Shown here: in pieces, positions 44,070 through 54,331 of the stretch | Position numbering within the stretch: position 1 is the stretch's first letter | How the letters are laid out: each line of letters opens with the position of its first letter | Source: Azolla caroliniana | Lineage: Eukaryota > Polypodiophyta | Assembly: GCA_043228905.1 (NCBI GenBank) | Contig: JBHGNT010000021.1 | Location: 11,966,001-12,030,000 of the forward strand | Reading direction: 5' to 3' | Length of the DNA stretch: 64,000 bases | Program-made: the position numbers and the translations under genes | Notes under the pieces: generated by a model | What the model was told of the DNA's origin: nothing | Databases searched by the model: none | Seen by the model: the letters and a program-made list of their open reading frames with translations, nothing else

Positions 44070-44663
44070 TGCTTAACACCGACTCATGCACACGCACATG
44101 CACACACGCACAACCCGACTCACGCCTTATTTACAGAAAATGCAGGAAGGGGTAAGCACCCGACGCCAACAACGACCCGAATATACACAGACAAACGTAT
44201 ATATATATATATATGAAGGGAAGAATACATTCCCGGCGTCGAGCCGGACTGATGTAGGTTACAGTAGTCGTTTGCTGTCAAGCCGCCGTTGGGGAGCTCT
44301 CAACTCGTCACACCGAGCGGGGTCTTGCACAGGAGGCTGAACCAAGCAAACGCTAAGGGAAACACGCAGAAGGAGAAGAAGAACCTAACTCTAAACCTAA
44401 CGGTATACCCTCTATTGCAAAATGGGCAACCCTTACATAAAGGGCGTTCCCTTCCTTTTATAGAACAAGGAAAGAGATGCGTTACAATGTGGGACAAATC
44501 TCGACTTACATGGGATCGTCTGTCCCGACTTGACTACTCTTCGGCGCCATAAAGGCGCCCTCGATATTCACAGTAAATGTACACGGGTGCGTACACACGC
44601 TGCACGCCGCCGATGTAGCCAATGTTCCCCGGTTTCCACCTCTGGCCGAAATTCTTCACGACA
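43908..44663 (-). repeat. LTR fragment (related family) with microsatellites
   Basis: GCGTGCGTGGAGAAAGGCGGGACCACG at the left, TTCACGACA at the right end. It contains a ~38-bp (GA)n at 44030-44068 and (TA)n near 44200. The expected TGTCG start is missing. Confidence 0.7.
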
Positions 44664-44665
44664 GT

Positions 44666-45206
44666 GAGAAAGAGATAGAAGAAGGAGGAGGAGGAGGAGG
44701 GGGTCCACCGTCCACACGCACACACTCTTCAATGTCAGTTAGTCAGTCACCATGGCTCAAACCTCTCGTCTTTCTCGATTAGTTCTTGTTGCCCCGGATG
44801 GTGTAGAGCTATCCGTGGAATCTACCGAATCACAATATACTCTTGTCTTCGATCTCCTCGGCTCTCGAATTTTAACGTCTGTGAGTGGATTGATTCTATT
44901 GAATACTTTCTGTCGCCACGTTAACACATGTGCGTGTGCTACTCAAGCAAGACCCCCTTGGACTAGGGAGGACGTAAGGACGTTAGGGGACTCAAAGGTT
45001 TCCAGTGTCATGATGTGGTAGGGTGCACATAGGAGGAGTATAAGTTAAACTACAAAGATTAAAAAGGTTCAATGCTAAAGCTAAGGTGTGCTATGAATGA
45101 CAAGTAACATACTGCATTTAAAAACAATGAAAAGTCGTCGCTCAATTGTTAAGAGCTTATAATACGAGTGAGAGGGGGAAAATAGAGCGTTGTCGCGTGT
45201 ACACGC
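44666..45206 (+). repeat. Direct repeat copy 2 (~540 bp)
   Basis: Partner of 36009-36544. It begins directly after the preceding LTR terminus (TTCACGACA at 44663). Confidence 0.85.
44752..44880 (+). CDS. First exon of an unidentified host gene (43 codons)
   Basis: ACCATGG start context, 43 codons (MAQTSRLSRLVLVAPDG...FDLLGSRILTS), then a GTGAGT donor at 44881. It is not recognised. No downstream exon is visible, because LTR-like sequence begins about 30 bp into the putative intron. The same exon without ATG lies at 36091-36216 next to DAHP synthase, which suggests a divergent gene pair that was broken and partly copied. Confidence 0.4.
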
Positions 45207-45954
45207 GTGCCTGTGCTACTCAAGCAGGACCACAAGGGTCTTGGACTAGGGAGACAATTGATGGAGAGGGTTCAAACGCTCGTCAAAGAGCTTGTTCAAT
45301 GGTCTTTAGTCGTTTGAAGCGCTCGCCGACCTTAAGTTTTGTCGGTCTAAGTGGCTTGTCGACCTTACAGGCTCATCGAACATAGGCGGCTCGTCGACCA
45401 TATAGCCTCTTTTTGTCAACCTCTCTTGACAACCGAATTCTTACCACTCGAGTGTACGAGCTCGGTCACGAGGACAAGTGAACACACGAGGAGGCTTACG
45501 CACAGGGCACAAGTGTTTGAACACCTTTCTAAAAAGGAGAGGTGCATGTGCACGCCCGAATCAACCCCAAGTCATAAGACGAACGAACGCACAAGAAAGG
45601 ACTAACAAACAAAGCACACATGTTTGAACACCTTTGTAAAAAGGTGAGGTGCGTAGGCAAGCCTGAATCAACCCCAGGTCACAAGACGAGCACTCGACAA
45701 GGGAAGGTGGATAGTGAATAGTGTATGCCCTTCACGACAAGCACTCGAACCACCAAACAATGAGTGAGTACACATGCACCAAAGATGACAACAGAACACA
45801 AACACACAAGCCAACAATGATGAAGACATGAATCGGGCACTCAACTTAACAATGACGAACACACGAAAGGAGGAAACGAAGAGGATGAAGAATCTGAAGA
45901 ACCCACAAAAAAGGCGTAAGGCAATAACCATGGTCAATTCCCAACTCCACCATC
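45207..45954. repeat. LTR-like and minisatellite-related DNA
   Basis: Starts GCCTGTGCTACTCAAGCAGGACCACAAGGGTC. Two units of TTTGAACACCTTT.TAAAAAGG...GAATCAACCCC (45515-45660) are related to the minisatellite at 52.6-53.6 kb. Confidence 0.55.
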
Positions 45955-46170
45955 GCAAGCTCTTACAATTGCCTTGACTATAGGCCCGTGTTGACACTCT
46001 ATCTTTCTGTTGGCCTCTGGGTTATAAGCGGTTGTGACGGAGGGATTCACTCCAAGTCTTTCAAAGAGCTATGTAGGTTCATGAACATTCAACTCCCCTC
46101 TATCTGCCACTATCTTTCCCACGCATCCGTACTGATAGATGACATTTTTGAGTAAGAATTTGACCTAAGT
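45955..46170 (-). pseudogene. Gypsy integrase fragment
   Basis: The minus strand encodes YQYGCVGKIVADRGELNVHE, FERLGVNPSVTTAYNPEANRK and VKAIVRAC, i.e. the integrase core with the D and E motifs. One internal stop. Diverged from Gypsy A and B. Confidence 0.8.
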
Positions 46171-46542
46171 TGAAAACAAAAATTGAACCATGAAAACGTG
46201 GTTTTATTGGTTTAATGGTTTAATGGTTTGGATTTTGACCTAACCGTTCGGTTTAGGTTTCGAAATTTTTAAACGGTTCGGTTTGGACACTCTTGAAACA
46301 AACTGTTGTCGCGAAATTTTGCGCGCGTGTGTTACTTGGACAGGACCACAGGGGTGTTGGACTAGGGAGTACGTAGGGACAAAGAAGACCCTACATTTGC
46401 TTGACGACAAGACTAGTTCTCCAGCAAGGGCTCGTTGCCCCTTTTGTGAGGTCGGCGGCTTTCATTGATCACAACTCGTCGAGTTTTCGAGATCGCCGCA
46501 CGAGCCATGTGATCAAACGGGTACAAGGAAAGATGACCACAC
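46171..46542. other. Short repeats and LTR-like start
   Basis: GGTTTAATGGTTTAATGG repeats near 46218, then TGTTGTCGCGAAATTTTGCG at about 46305 with GGACCACAGGGGTGTTGGAC downstream (LTR family signature). The segment continues to the left TSD of the Copia element. Confidence 0.45.
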
Positions 46543-47250
46543 TGTCGCGAACTGCACGCTTCTATGAACACCGCTTGGCCACAACCGAGTCTAAGATCAA
46601 ACACCGAAAACGGGAATGAATACACACAACACAAAGGAGAGAAGAGTACACAGGATGTTTAACGTGGAAAACCCTGAGAGGGAAAAACCACGAGAGTCCA
46701 CAGACTCCAAACTGTCACTATATCACAATGATTACAACAGTGAGCTCACGGAGGCAACGACCTCATGCTCACAATCTTCGCCACAGGCGGCGGTTACAAC
46801 ATAGGCAACGACCTCTCTCTCTCTCTCACTCTTTGTACACTGTTATGGGCTCACTAGTCTTGCGCTAACAAGAATGACAACAACATTTTATTGAGTTTGC
46901 CCTAAGTCATATTTATACTAATATGACTTTCTGGCTATTTACAAATATAGCCCCGATGGACTCTCAGAAACATATTTGCGAATATGTCCCTTCATCCGGT
47001 GAGCACTCCTCACCGGGCCTGCATCATCCGGCGCTTGCCGGGCACAAGTCATCTGGTTCTCACCGGGTCTTCCGTTGCCGGGTACTCCACATCCAGTTCT
47101 CACCGGGTCTTCACCATCCGGCTTTTGCCAGGTACTTGTCATTCGGTTCTCATCGGGTCTTCCTTAGCCGGGTCTTCCACATCCGTTCTTCTCACTTCCC
47201 ATTAGTACTGTTCTTCTCACTTCCCATCCGGAGGGACATGTTTCCTAACA
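46543..47250 (-). repeat. Copia C1 3' LTR
   Basis: 708 bp. Contains repeats of CACCGGGTCTTC at 47010-47180, and (minus strand) TATAAATATGAC near 46914. Confidence 0.88.
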
Positions 47251-50200
47251 AACTCCCCCTTCACTCCGGCATGGGATGTCTTACTAGTCCGATCAACTTC
47301 TGACATGCATCCAGCTTGTCGGGTACCAGTACTTTGGTCAACATATCTGACCCGTTCTCGGCCATGTGGATCTTCGTCAGCACGAACTCTTGGTCATCTA
47401 CTCTTTCCCAGATCCAGTGATGCCTTCACTGGATATGCTTCGTCCGGGAATGGTAGGCCGCATTCTTAGCAAGGTAGATGGCACTTTGACTGTCGCAATA
47501 GAGCCGATATTCATCTTGCCGGATACCGAGCTCTTCGATGAAGTCCTTCATCCATAATATTTCCTTGCCGGCTTCCACATCCGCCATGTACTCCGCCTCC
47601 GTGGTTGACAACGCAACCGTCTTCTACAACCTGGACTGCCATGAAACAGCTCCTCCTGCGTATGTCATTACATACCCGGATGTAGACCGGCTGGTATCCA
47701 CATCAGCCGACATGTCTGAATCGGTAAAACCATCAAGTTGAGGTTTTCCGGAGCCGAATCGGAGACACATGTTCGAAGTGCCCTTCAAGTACCGGAGTAT
47801 CCATTTGACTGCGTTCCAGTGCTACTTGTCGGGATTGCTCATAAACCGGGTCACCACTCCAACTGCGTATCCTATATCCGGTCAGGTACACACCATTGCG
47901 TACATTAAGCTCCCGACGGTAGAGTCATATGGAACCTTCATCATATCAACCTTCTTTGCTTTCGTCTTCGGGCTTTGCTTACCGGATAGTTTGCAGTTTG
48001 CCGGAAGTGTCGATCCGACTGGTTTCGCATCTGACATGTTGAACCGCTGAAGCACCTTTGTCACGTACTTCTCCTGTGACAGCCACAATTGCTTCATTGA
48101 CCGGTTCCGGATGATATGCATCCCCAACATCTGTCTTGCCGGACCCAAGTCTTTCATTGAGAAGGTCCGGTTGAGGGCCTTCTTTAGCATCTGTATTTTG
48201 GCTTGGTCCCGTCCGACGATCAGCATGTCGTCCACATACAGAAGGAGTATCAGGAAGTCGTCTCCTTCGAACTTCTTCACAAACACGCAATGATCGGCCT
48301 ACGTCTTGTGGTACCCTTGATCGGCCATGAAGGAGTCGAACTTCCGATACCATTGTCGGGGAGCCTGCTTCAGTCCGTACAAGCTCTTCTTCAATCGGCA
48401 AACCAGGTGCTCCTTCCCTTTCTCCACGAATCCTTCCGGTTGCTGCATGTAGATCTCCACTTCGAGGTCACCATGAAGGAATGCCGTCTTCATGTCCATT
48501 TGCTCTACCTCGAGGTCCATGTTTGCCGCTATACTCAGCACCGTCCGGATGGAGGTCATCTTTACTACCGGGGCAAATATCTCGTCGAAGTCCACGCCCT
48601 TCTTCTGTTGGAACCCCTTCACCACGATCTTGGCTTCGTATCTCGGGGGGTTGCCGGCATCTCCCGGTTTCAACTTGTACACCCACTTGTTTCGGAGTGC
48701 CCGCTTTCCTTTCGGCAACTCCACCAGTTCGTACGTATGGTTCTCATGCAGGGAATCCATCTCGTCCTGCATGGCACTTAACCATTTGCGACTGTGGGTG
48801 TCATCCTTCGCTTCTTCGAAGCTTTCCAACTCTCCCTCATCGGTCAACAGCACATGCTCTGCATCTGGAAATCTCCAAGGGGCCCTTCTCTCTCTAAGAG
48901 GATATCTCCGTCTCTGGGCTTCGGTAACCGGCTCCTCCATTTGCTCTTCATCTGAATCCGATTCGGGGTCTTGGCCGGTTCCGGTTTCAGCTTCCTCTAT
49001 TTCTTCTTCTGCCGGTTCAGTATCCTCACCGTAACCGGCTGGTTCCTCGAGTACTAACCGGTTTCTTGCTGGTTGGGTCTGCTCATCATAGAATCGATCC
49101 TTACCGATCGACTCGGAGTTCATTATCTTCTTCTCCGACTCCCAGTCGATGAGCATCTTGTCCTCCATGAAGATAATATCTCGACTCCGGAATACCTTCT
49201 TGTCGACCAGGTCCCACACTCGGTAGTCGAACTCATCGTTGCCGTAACTGAGGAATATGCATGGCCGGGTCTTTGGATCCAACTTTCCTCTCCAGTCCTT
49301 AGCTACATGCACATACGCGAGACATCCGAATACCTTCAGATGCCGGTAGGACACTTCCTTACCGGTCCAGACTCTTTGTGGCGTGTCTCCGTCCAAGGGT
49401 ACTGAGGGTGATCTGTTTATCACATATGTCGTTGTCAAGACTGAGAGAGAGAAAGAGAGAGAAAAAGAGATAGAGAGATAATTGAAAGAGAATTATTATA
49501 TTGAAGCGTAAATTGGATTACAAAGAGTAGGCTACAAAATGGCGTTGAACCAATTTAAGTTTGGGATGGGTGGTAGATCCCTATTTATAAGTAATAGAGA
49601 ACTCTCTAGAATATTCTAGGTTATCCTAGAGTGTAGAGTAATCTAGAAGATCTCTAGAGTATTCTAGAAGGTTCTAGTGGTATAGAACACTCTAGAATAT
49701 TCTAGGTCATTCTAGAATGTAGAGTAATATAGAATATTCCTATGATATTAGATTTCATATTCTAGAGACTATACATATAAGAATATTAATACAATGGTTA
49801 AGGATTTGACATGTGTACAACAAGGTCGTGGGTTCAAATCCTTTCGAGTCATAATGTGAGTGTCATGATCCTTTCGATGCATGATGTGACTGTTATCATG
49901 ACAGTCGTCATCGACAATGCCTCAGCCCAAAACTTCTTGGGCAGTTTTGCATGCGCCAGCATACTCCGGACCCTCTCCATTATGGTCTGGTTCATCCTCT
50001 CGGCCAGCCCATTTAGTTCCGGTGTCTTTGGCACGGTAAATTCGAGCCGAATTCCCTTTGAGCGACAGTACTCCTCGAACTGCCCCCGGTATTCACCTCC
50101 ATTATCTGCTCGAACCGCCTTCAGCTTCCGGTCGGTTTCTCTTTCCACTCTCGTGTGGAGCTCTTTGAAGACGGATAACACCTGATCCTTCATCTTCAAC

Positions 50201-50922
50201 GGTGTGGCCCACAACTTCCGGCTGTGGTCATCTATGAACGTCACGAAGTACTGCGATCCTGCATGTGACTTCGTGTCCACTTGACACACATCAGTATGCA
50301 CCAACTCCAGTGGTGCATTACGTCTCATCGGTGGCCTTGGTCGGAAGGAGGTCCGGTTTTGCTTACTGGCCAGACAATCAGTGCACTTCTCCAAGTGCAC
50401 GTTCTTCACTGGAATGAGGTTGTCGTCTGCAAGCCTCTTCATCCCCTTCTCGCTCATGTGACACAACCTTTTGTGCCACAGCTCACCGACAGTGTCGGAT
50501 GCCACGTTCACTTCCTCCGGACATAACCGGGCATTCATCAGGTACAATGTATTGACCTTCCAGGCGCGAGCCACAATCAGGCTTCCTTTGCTGAACTTCA
50601 TAACACCGTTTCGGATGCTACCCATGTAGCCGTCATCATCTAGCCGACCGGCTGATATCAGGTTCAGACGAACCTCTGGAACGTGTCAGACATCTTTCAG
50701 CAGCAGCTTGCATCCGGTTGGTGTTGTCAACCACACGTCTCCTATGCCAACAATTCGGCATGTACCTTCATTCCCCATCTGGACACAGCCGTGATCACCG
50801 GCTGAGTAGGATGAGAAGCAATTCCGGTCCGGGGTAAGGTGGAACGACGCTCCGGAGTTGACCACCCAGGTCATCTCGTCGCCGGCAAGGTTTATCTCAC
50901 TCTCCTCGGTGATGAGCATCAA
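47251..50922 (-). pseudogene. Copia C1 pol (protease, integrase, RT, RNase H)
   Basis: Protease VVNSGASFHLTP (D of the usual DSGA reads N). Integrase: LWHKRLCHMSEKG, LVHTDVCQVDT, VRADNGGEYRG, NGLAERMNQT. RT: WVYKLKPG, KTAFLHGDLEVEIYM, LLYVDDMLIVG. RNase H: LSTTEAEYMA, LYCDSQSAIYLAKN, TKHIQ. Stops at 50686-50688, 48299-48301, 47624-47626 and 47426-47428, all explicable as CAG-to-TAG or CGA-to-TGA changes. The integrase is split by a solo LTR at 49433-49903. Confidence 0.9.
49433..49903 (-). mobile_element. Solo LTR, 471 bp, TSD GTCGT, with heat-shock-element-like array
   Basis: Ends TGTCA...TGACA, flanked by GTCGT at 49428-49432 and 49904-49908. It interrupts the Copia C1 integrase, and removing it with one GTCGT restores the frame. 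Minus-strand TATA TTATAAATAGGG near 49582. Upstream of it are clustered TCTAGAATATTCTAG motifs, including a perfect TTCnnGAAnnTTC at 49662-49674. Confidence 0.85.
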
Positions 50923-51783
50923 CTCTTCTTCACTTGCCGCGATTGCCGTTGTTCCCTTCCAGTCCGTTCCCCTCTGGTCTTTACCGTTCCGGTGCGGTGT
51001 CCGCTTCGAATCGGTACCGTCGGTTTCCTTGTCTTTACAGAAGTGTTGACAGTTCTTCTGGAAGTGTCCCGCCTTGCCGCAATAGAAGCAAGTAGGTCTC
51101 CCCCTTGACTTTGACCGTGTCCCCGACTTTTCCCGGTTCTAGGGGCTATAGTTTCTTTGTCTTCCGCGTTCTGATTCGGTAAGGAGCGCTTTGGAGTCGG
51201 AGCTCGTATCCTTATCTTTCCGACGCGCCTCCTCATCTAGCAAGCTCGACTTCACTCTTGCTAGGGATAACCGTTTCCCTTCCGGCCTAGCGTTGCCCAA
51301 GGTGACAACCAATGTCTCCCAGCTATCTGGGAGGGAACGGAGCAGGAGTAGTGTTAGTACCTCGTCGGTGAGAGGTACTTCCAATGATGTTGCCTGGTGG
51401 ATCAGCCCCTGGAAGGCATTCATGTGCTCCGCCATGCTGGAGCCATCTTGGTAGCGGAGTCTTACTAGCTTCCAGAATACCGAAACCTGATTAACAACAT
51501 TTTTGTTTTGAAACATAATGCCGATCTTCTCCCAGAGCTCATGAGCCTTGCTCTCTTTATTGAAGTTGTTGTATAGGCTCATGTCGATGAAGCACCGTAT
51601 GTACGTTGTTTTCTTCATGTGCATCACCTCCCATATCGCGGCGTCGATTTTGTGCGGTCTCTTGTCCCCGAACTGAACCAACAGCCAGAGGTCTTTAACC
51701 GCGAGCATGTCCCTCATCTTCGACTTCCACACCGAATAGTTGGAACCGGTGAGCTTGAACATGCCTCCCAATGAATTCTCCAT
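50923..51783 (-). pseudogene. Copia C1 gag with zinc knuckle
   Basis: Starts MENSLGGMFKLTGSNY at 51783, with UBN2-type capsid landmarks (WKSKMRDML, ELWEKIGIMF, LLLRSLPDSWE). A stop at 51139-51141 precedes the CCHC knuckle CFYCGKAGHFQKNC near 51080. Confidence 0.88.
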
Positions 51784-51812
51784 TTTCTATGTCGTTTCGC
51801 TCTGATACCACT

Positions 51813-52531
51813 TGTCACGAACTGCACGCTCCGATGAACACCGCTCGGCCACAACCGAGTCTAAGATCAAACTCAGAAAACGGGAATGAATACACACGAC
51901 ACAAAGGAGAGAAGAGTACACAGGATGTTTAACGTGGAAAACCCTGAGAGGGAAAAACCACGGGAGTCTACAGACTCCAAACTATCACTATATCACAATG
52001 ATTACAACAGTGAGCTCATGGAGGCAACGGCCTCGCGCTCACGATCTTCGCCACAAGTGGCGGTTACAACAGAGGCAACGACCTCTCTCTCTCTCTCTCA
52101 CTCTTTGTACACTGTTTCGCGCTCACTAGGCTTGCGCCAACAAGAATGACAACAACATTTTATTGAGTTTGCCCTAAGTCATATTTATACTAATATGACT
52201 TTCCGGCTATTTACAAATATAGCCCCAATGGACTCTCAAAAACATATTTGCGAATATGTCCCTTCATCCGGTGAGCACTCCTCACCGGGCCTGCATCATC
52301 CGGCGCTTGCCGGGCACATGTCATCCAGTTCTCACCGGGTCTTCCGTTGCCGGGTACTCCAATCTAGTTCTCACCGGGTCTTCACCATCTGGCTCTTGCC
52401 AGGTACTTGTCATCCGGTTCTCACCGGGTCTTCCGTAGCCGGGTCTTCCACATCTGGTTTCGGCCTCGGCCGAGTTTGCTCATCAGTACTGTTCTTCTCA
52501 CTTCCCATTTGGAGGGACATGTTTCCTAACA
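51813..52531 (-). repeat. Copia C1 5' LTR
   Basis: 719 bp, adjacent to the primer-binding site. Differs from the left LTR by substitutions and small indels (for example ACTCCACATCCAG versus ACTCCAATCTAG). Confidence 0.88.
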
Positions 52532-52574
52532 CACACAAGATGAACACACAAGGGGACGAAGAACATACATTCAC

Positions 52575-53605
52575 GAATGCACGTACGCCTTGATGAGCAG
52601 GAGAGGTGCATGGGCACGCCCGAACGCTCCCTCGTCACAAGATGACCAAATGTACAAGAAAGACACAAAACACACACACAAATGGTTGTACACCTTTATG
52701 AGAAGGAGAGGTGCATGGGCAAGCCCGAAACACTCCCTTGTGACAAGGTGGACGAACGTACAAGGAAGACACAAAACACTTGCACAAATGCTCTTACGCC
52801 TTTACGAGGAGGAGAGGTGGGTGCATGGGCACACCACGAAACAGTCCCTCATCACAAGACCGTCGAACGTACAAGGAAAACACAAAACACACGCACAAAT
52901 GCTCGTATGCCTTTATGAGGAGGAGAGGTGCATAGCACGCTTGAAACGCTCCCTCGTCATTTAAGACGGCTGAAAGTACAAGTCACAAAACACATGCACA
53001 AATGCTCATACACCTTTATGAGGAGGAGAGGTGCATGGGCACGCCACGAAACGCTCCCTCATCACAAGACAGACGAATGTACAAGGAAGACACAAAACAC
53101 ACGCACAAATGCTCGTACGCCTTTATGAGGAGGAGAGGTGCATGGGCATGCCCAAAACGCTCCCTTGTCACAAGATAACCGAACGTGCAAGGAAGACACA
53201 AAACGCACACACAAATGTTCGTACACCTTTATGAGAAGGAGAGGTGCATGGGCATGCCCGAAACACTCCCTCGTGACAAGGCGGTCGAACGTACAAGGAA
53301 GACACACACACGCACAAATGCTTGTACGCCTTTATGAGGAGGAGAGGTGCATGGGCACGCCCGAAACGCTCCCTCGTCACAAGACGACCAAACGTACAAG
53401 GAAGATACAACACAAAAGACACACACAAATGCTCGTACGCCTTTATGAGGAAGAGAGGTGCATGGGCAAGCCCGTAAAACTCCCTCGTCACAAGACAGCT
53501 GAACGTATAAGGAAGACACAAAACACACACACAAATGATGGTACGCCTTTATGAGGAGAGGTGCATGGGCAAGCCCGAAATGCTTCCTCGTCACAAGACA
53601 GTCGA
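52575..53605. repeat. Minisatellite, about ten units of ~108 bp
   Basis: Each unit contains AGGAGAGGTGCATGGGCA, the GCTCCCTCGTCACAAGA block and ACGTACAAGGAAGACACAAA. Unit phase markers recur near 52606, 52710, 52818, 52927, 53029, 53138, 53245, 53347, 53457 and 53558. Many overlapping open frames on both strands are by-products of the repeat. Confidence 0.9.
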
Positions 53606-54331
53606 ATGTACAAGGGGACGAGAATAAAGAAAGGAAGAAAAACACGAATGATATTGGCTAAAGAAATAAATATGGGTTCGATTCCAACACAAGAGTGCCC
53701 TTTATTAAATAGGGTTTGATTACAAAGTGGCGACTTCTAGTTAGCCACAAGTTCAACAAAACACAAATAGTGAATGCCCTTCGAGACAAGAGTAAATCTA
53801 AACACCGAACACGAACATGAAGAAGATGAGTGCACGAGCAAACGAGCACCACAACAAAATGCTGACCCCAATGAGCCATGACCACGACCAACCGAACGGC
53901 GAGCACACGGGCTCGCAACGACGAACGGGGGAGCAACACCGAACCAACAAGGGTCGACCTCGCGATCACCGCAAATGACCCGAACACTTCGAGCATCAAC
54001 ACGAAGAAGACGAGCACGTGGTGATGAGGGGATAAAGGGGTATGAGATGAAGAAAAATGGTGAAGATGAAGATGAAGAGCTCCGAAAGAAAAATGGCGAT
54101 AGCCTCCTCCTCCCAAAAAGTCCTCCCAAAAAGTCCTCCCCCAAATGAGCCCCCCTCGACCTCCTTTTATAGGAAAAAAGAGGAAGGAGGGGTCGCCACA
54201 TTCATCTTTAATGCAAAAGGAATAAAATTCCTTAAATCACGCTACATTGCCATACCGGATTTGAACCATCCATCTTTACCTAGGAGTCAATATGTCTATC
54301 CACTAGCCCATTAACTCTCTATTATAACAAG
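53606..54331. repeat. LTR-like region with tRNA-like remnant (54241-54313)
   Basis: Resembles 45.70-45.95 kb (GTGAATGCCCTTCGAGACAAG). Minus strand 54313-54241 has box A (CTAGTGGATAGAC) and box B (GGTTCAAATCC) but non-pairing ends, so it is a SINE remnant. TTTTATAGGAAAA lies near 54165. Confidence 0.45.

Larger units (their letters stand above)
46543..52531 (-). mobile_element. Full-length Ty1/copia element C1, TSD CACAC
   Basis: LTRs at 46543-47250 and 51813-52531 (TGTCRCGAACTGCACGC to TTTCCTAACA). CACAC flanks at 46538-46542 and 52532-52536. Initiator-tRNA primer site TGGTATCAGAGC (minus strand, 51799-51810). Polypurine tract GTGAAGGGGGAGTT at 47251-47264. Complete gag-pol order but with several nonsense codons and a nested solo LTR, so it is not autonomous. 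Confidence 0.93.

Noticed and set aside
52590-53554. Cys/His-rich repeat proteins on both strands
   Set aside because: By-products of the ~108-bp minisatellite; no start context, and all frames are equally open.
54241-54313. Functional tRNA gene on the minus strand
   Set aside because: Boxes A and B are visible but acceptor and T stems do not pair; a SINE remnant is more likely.
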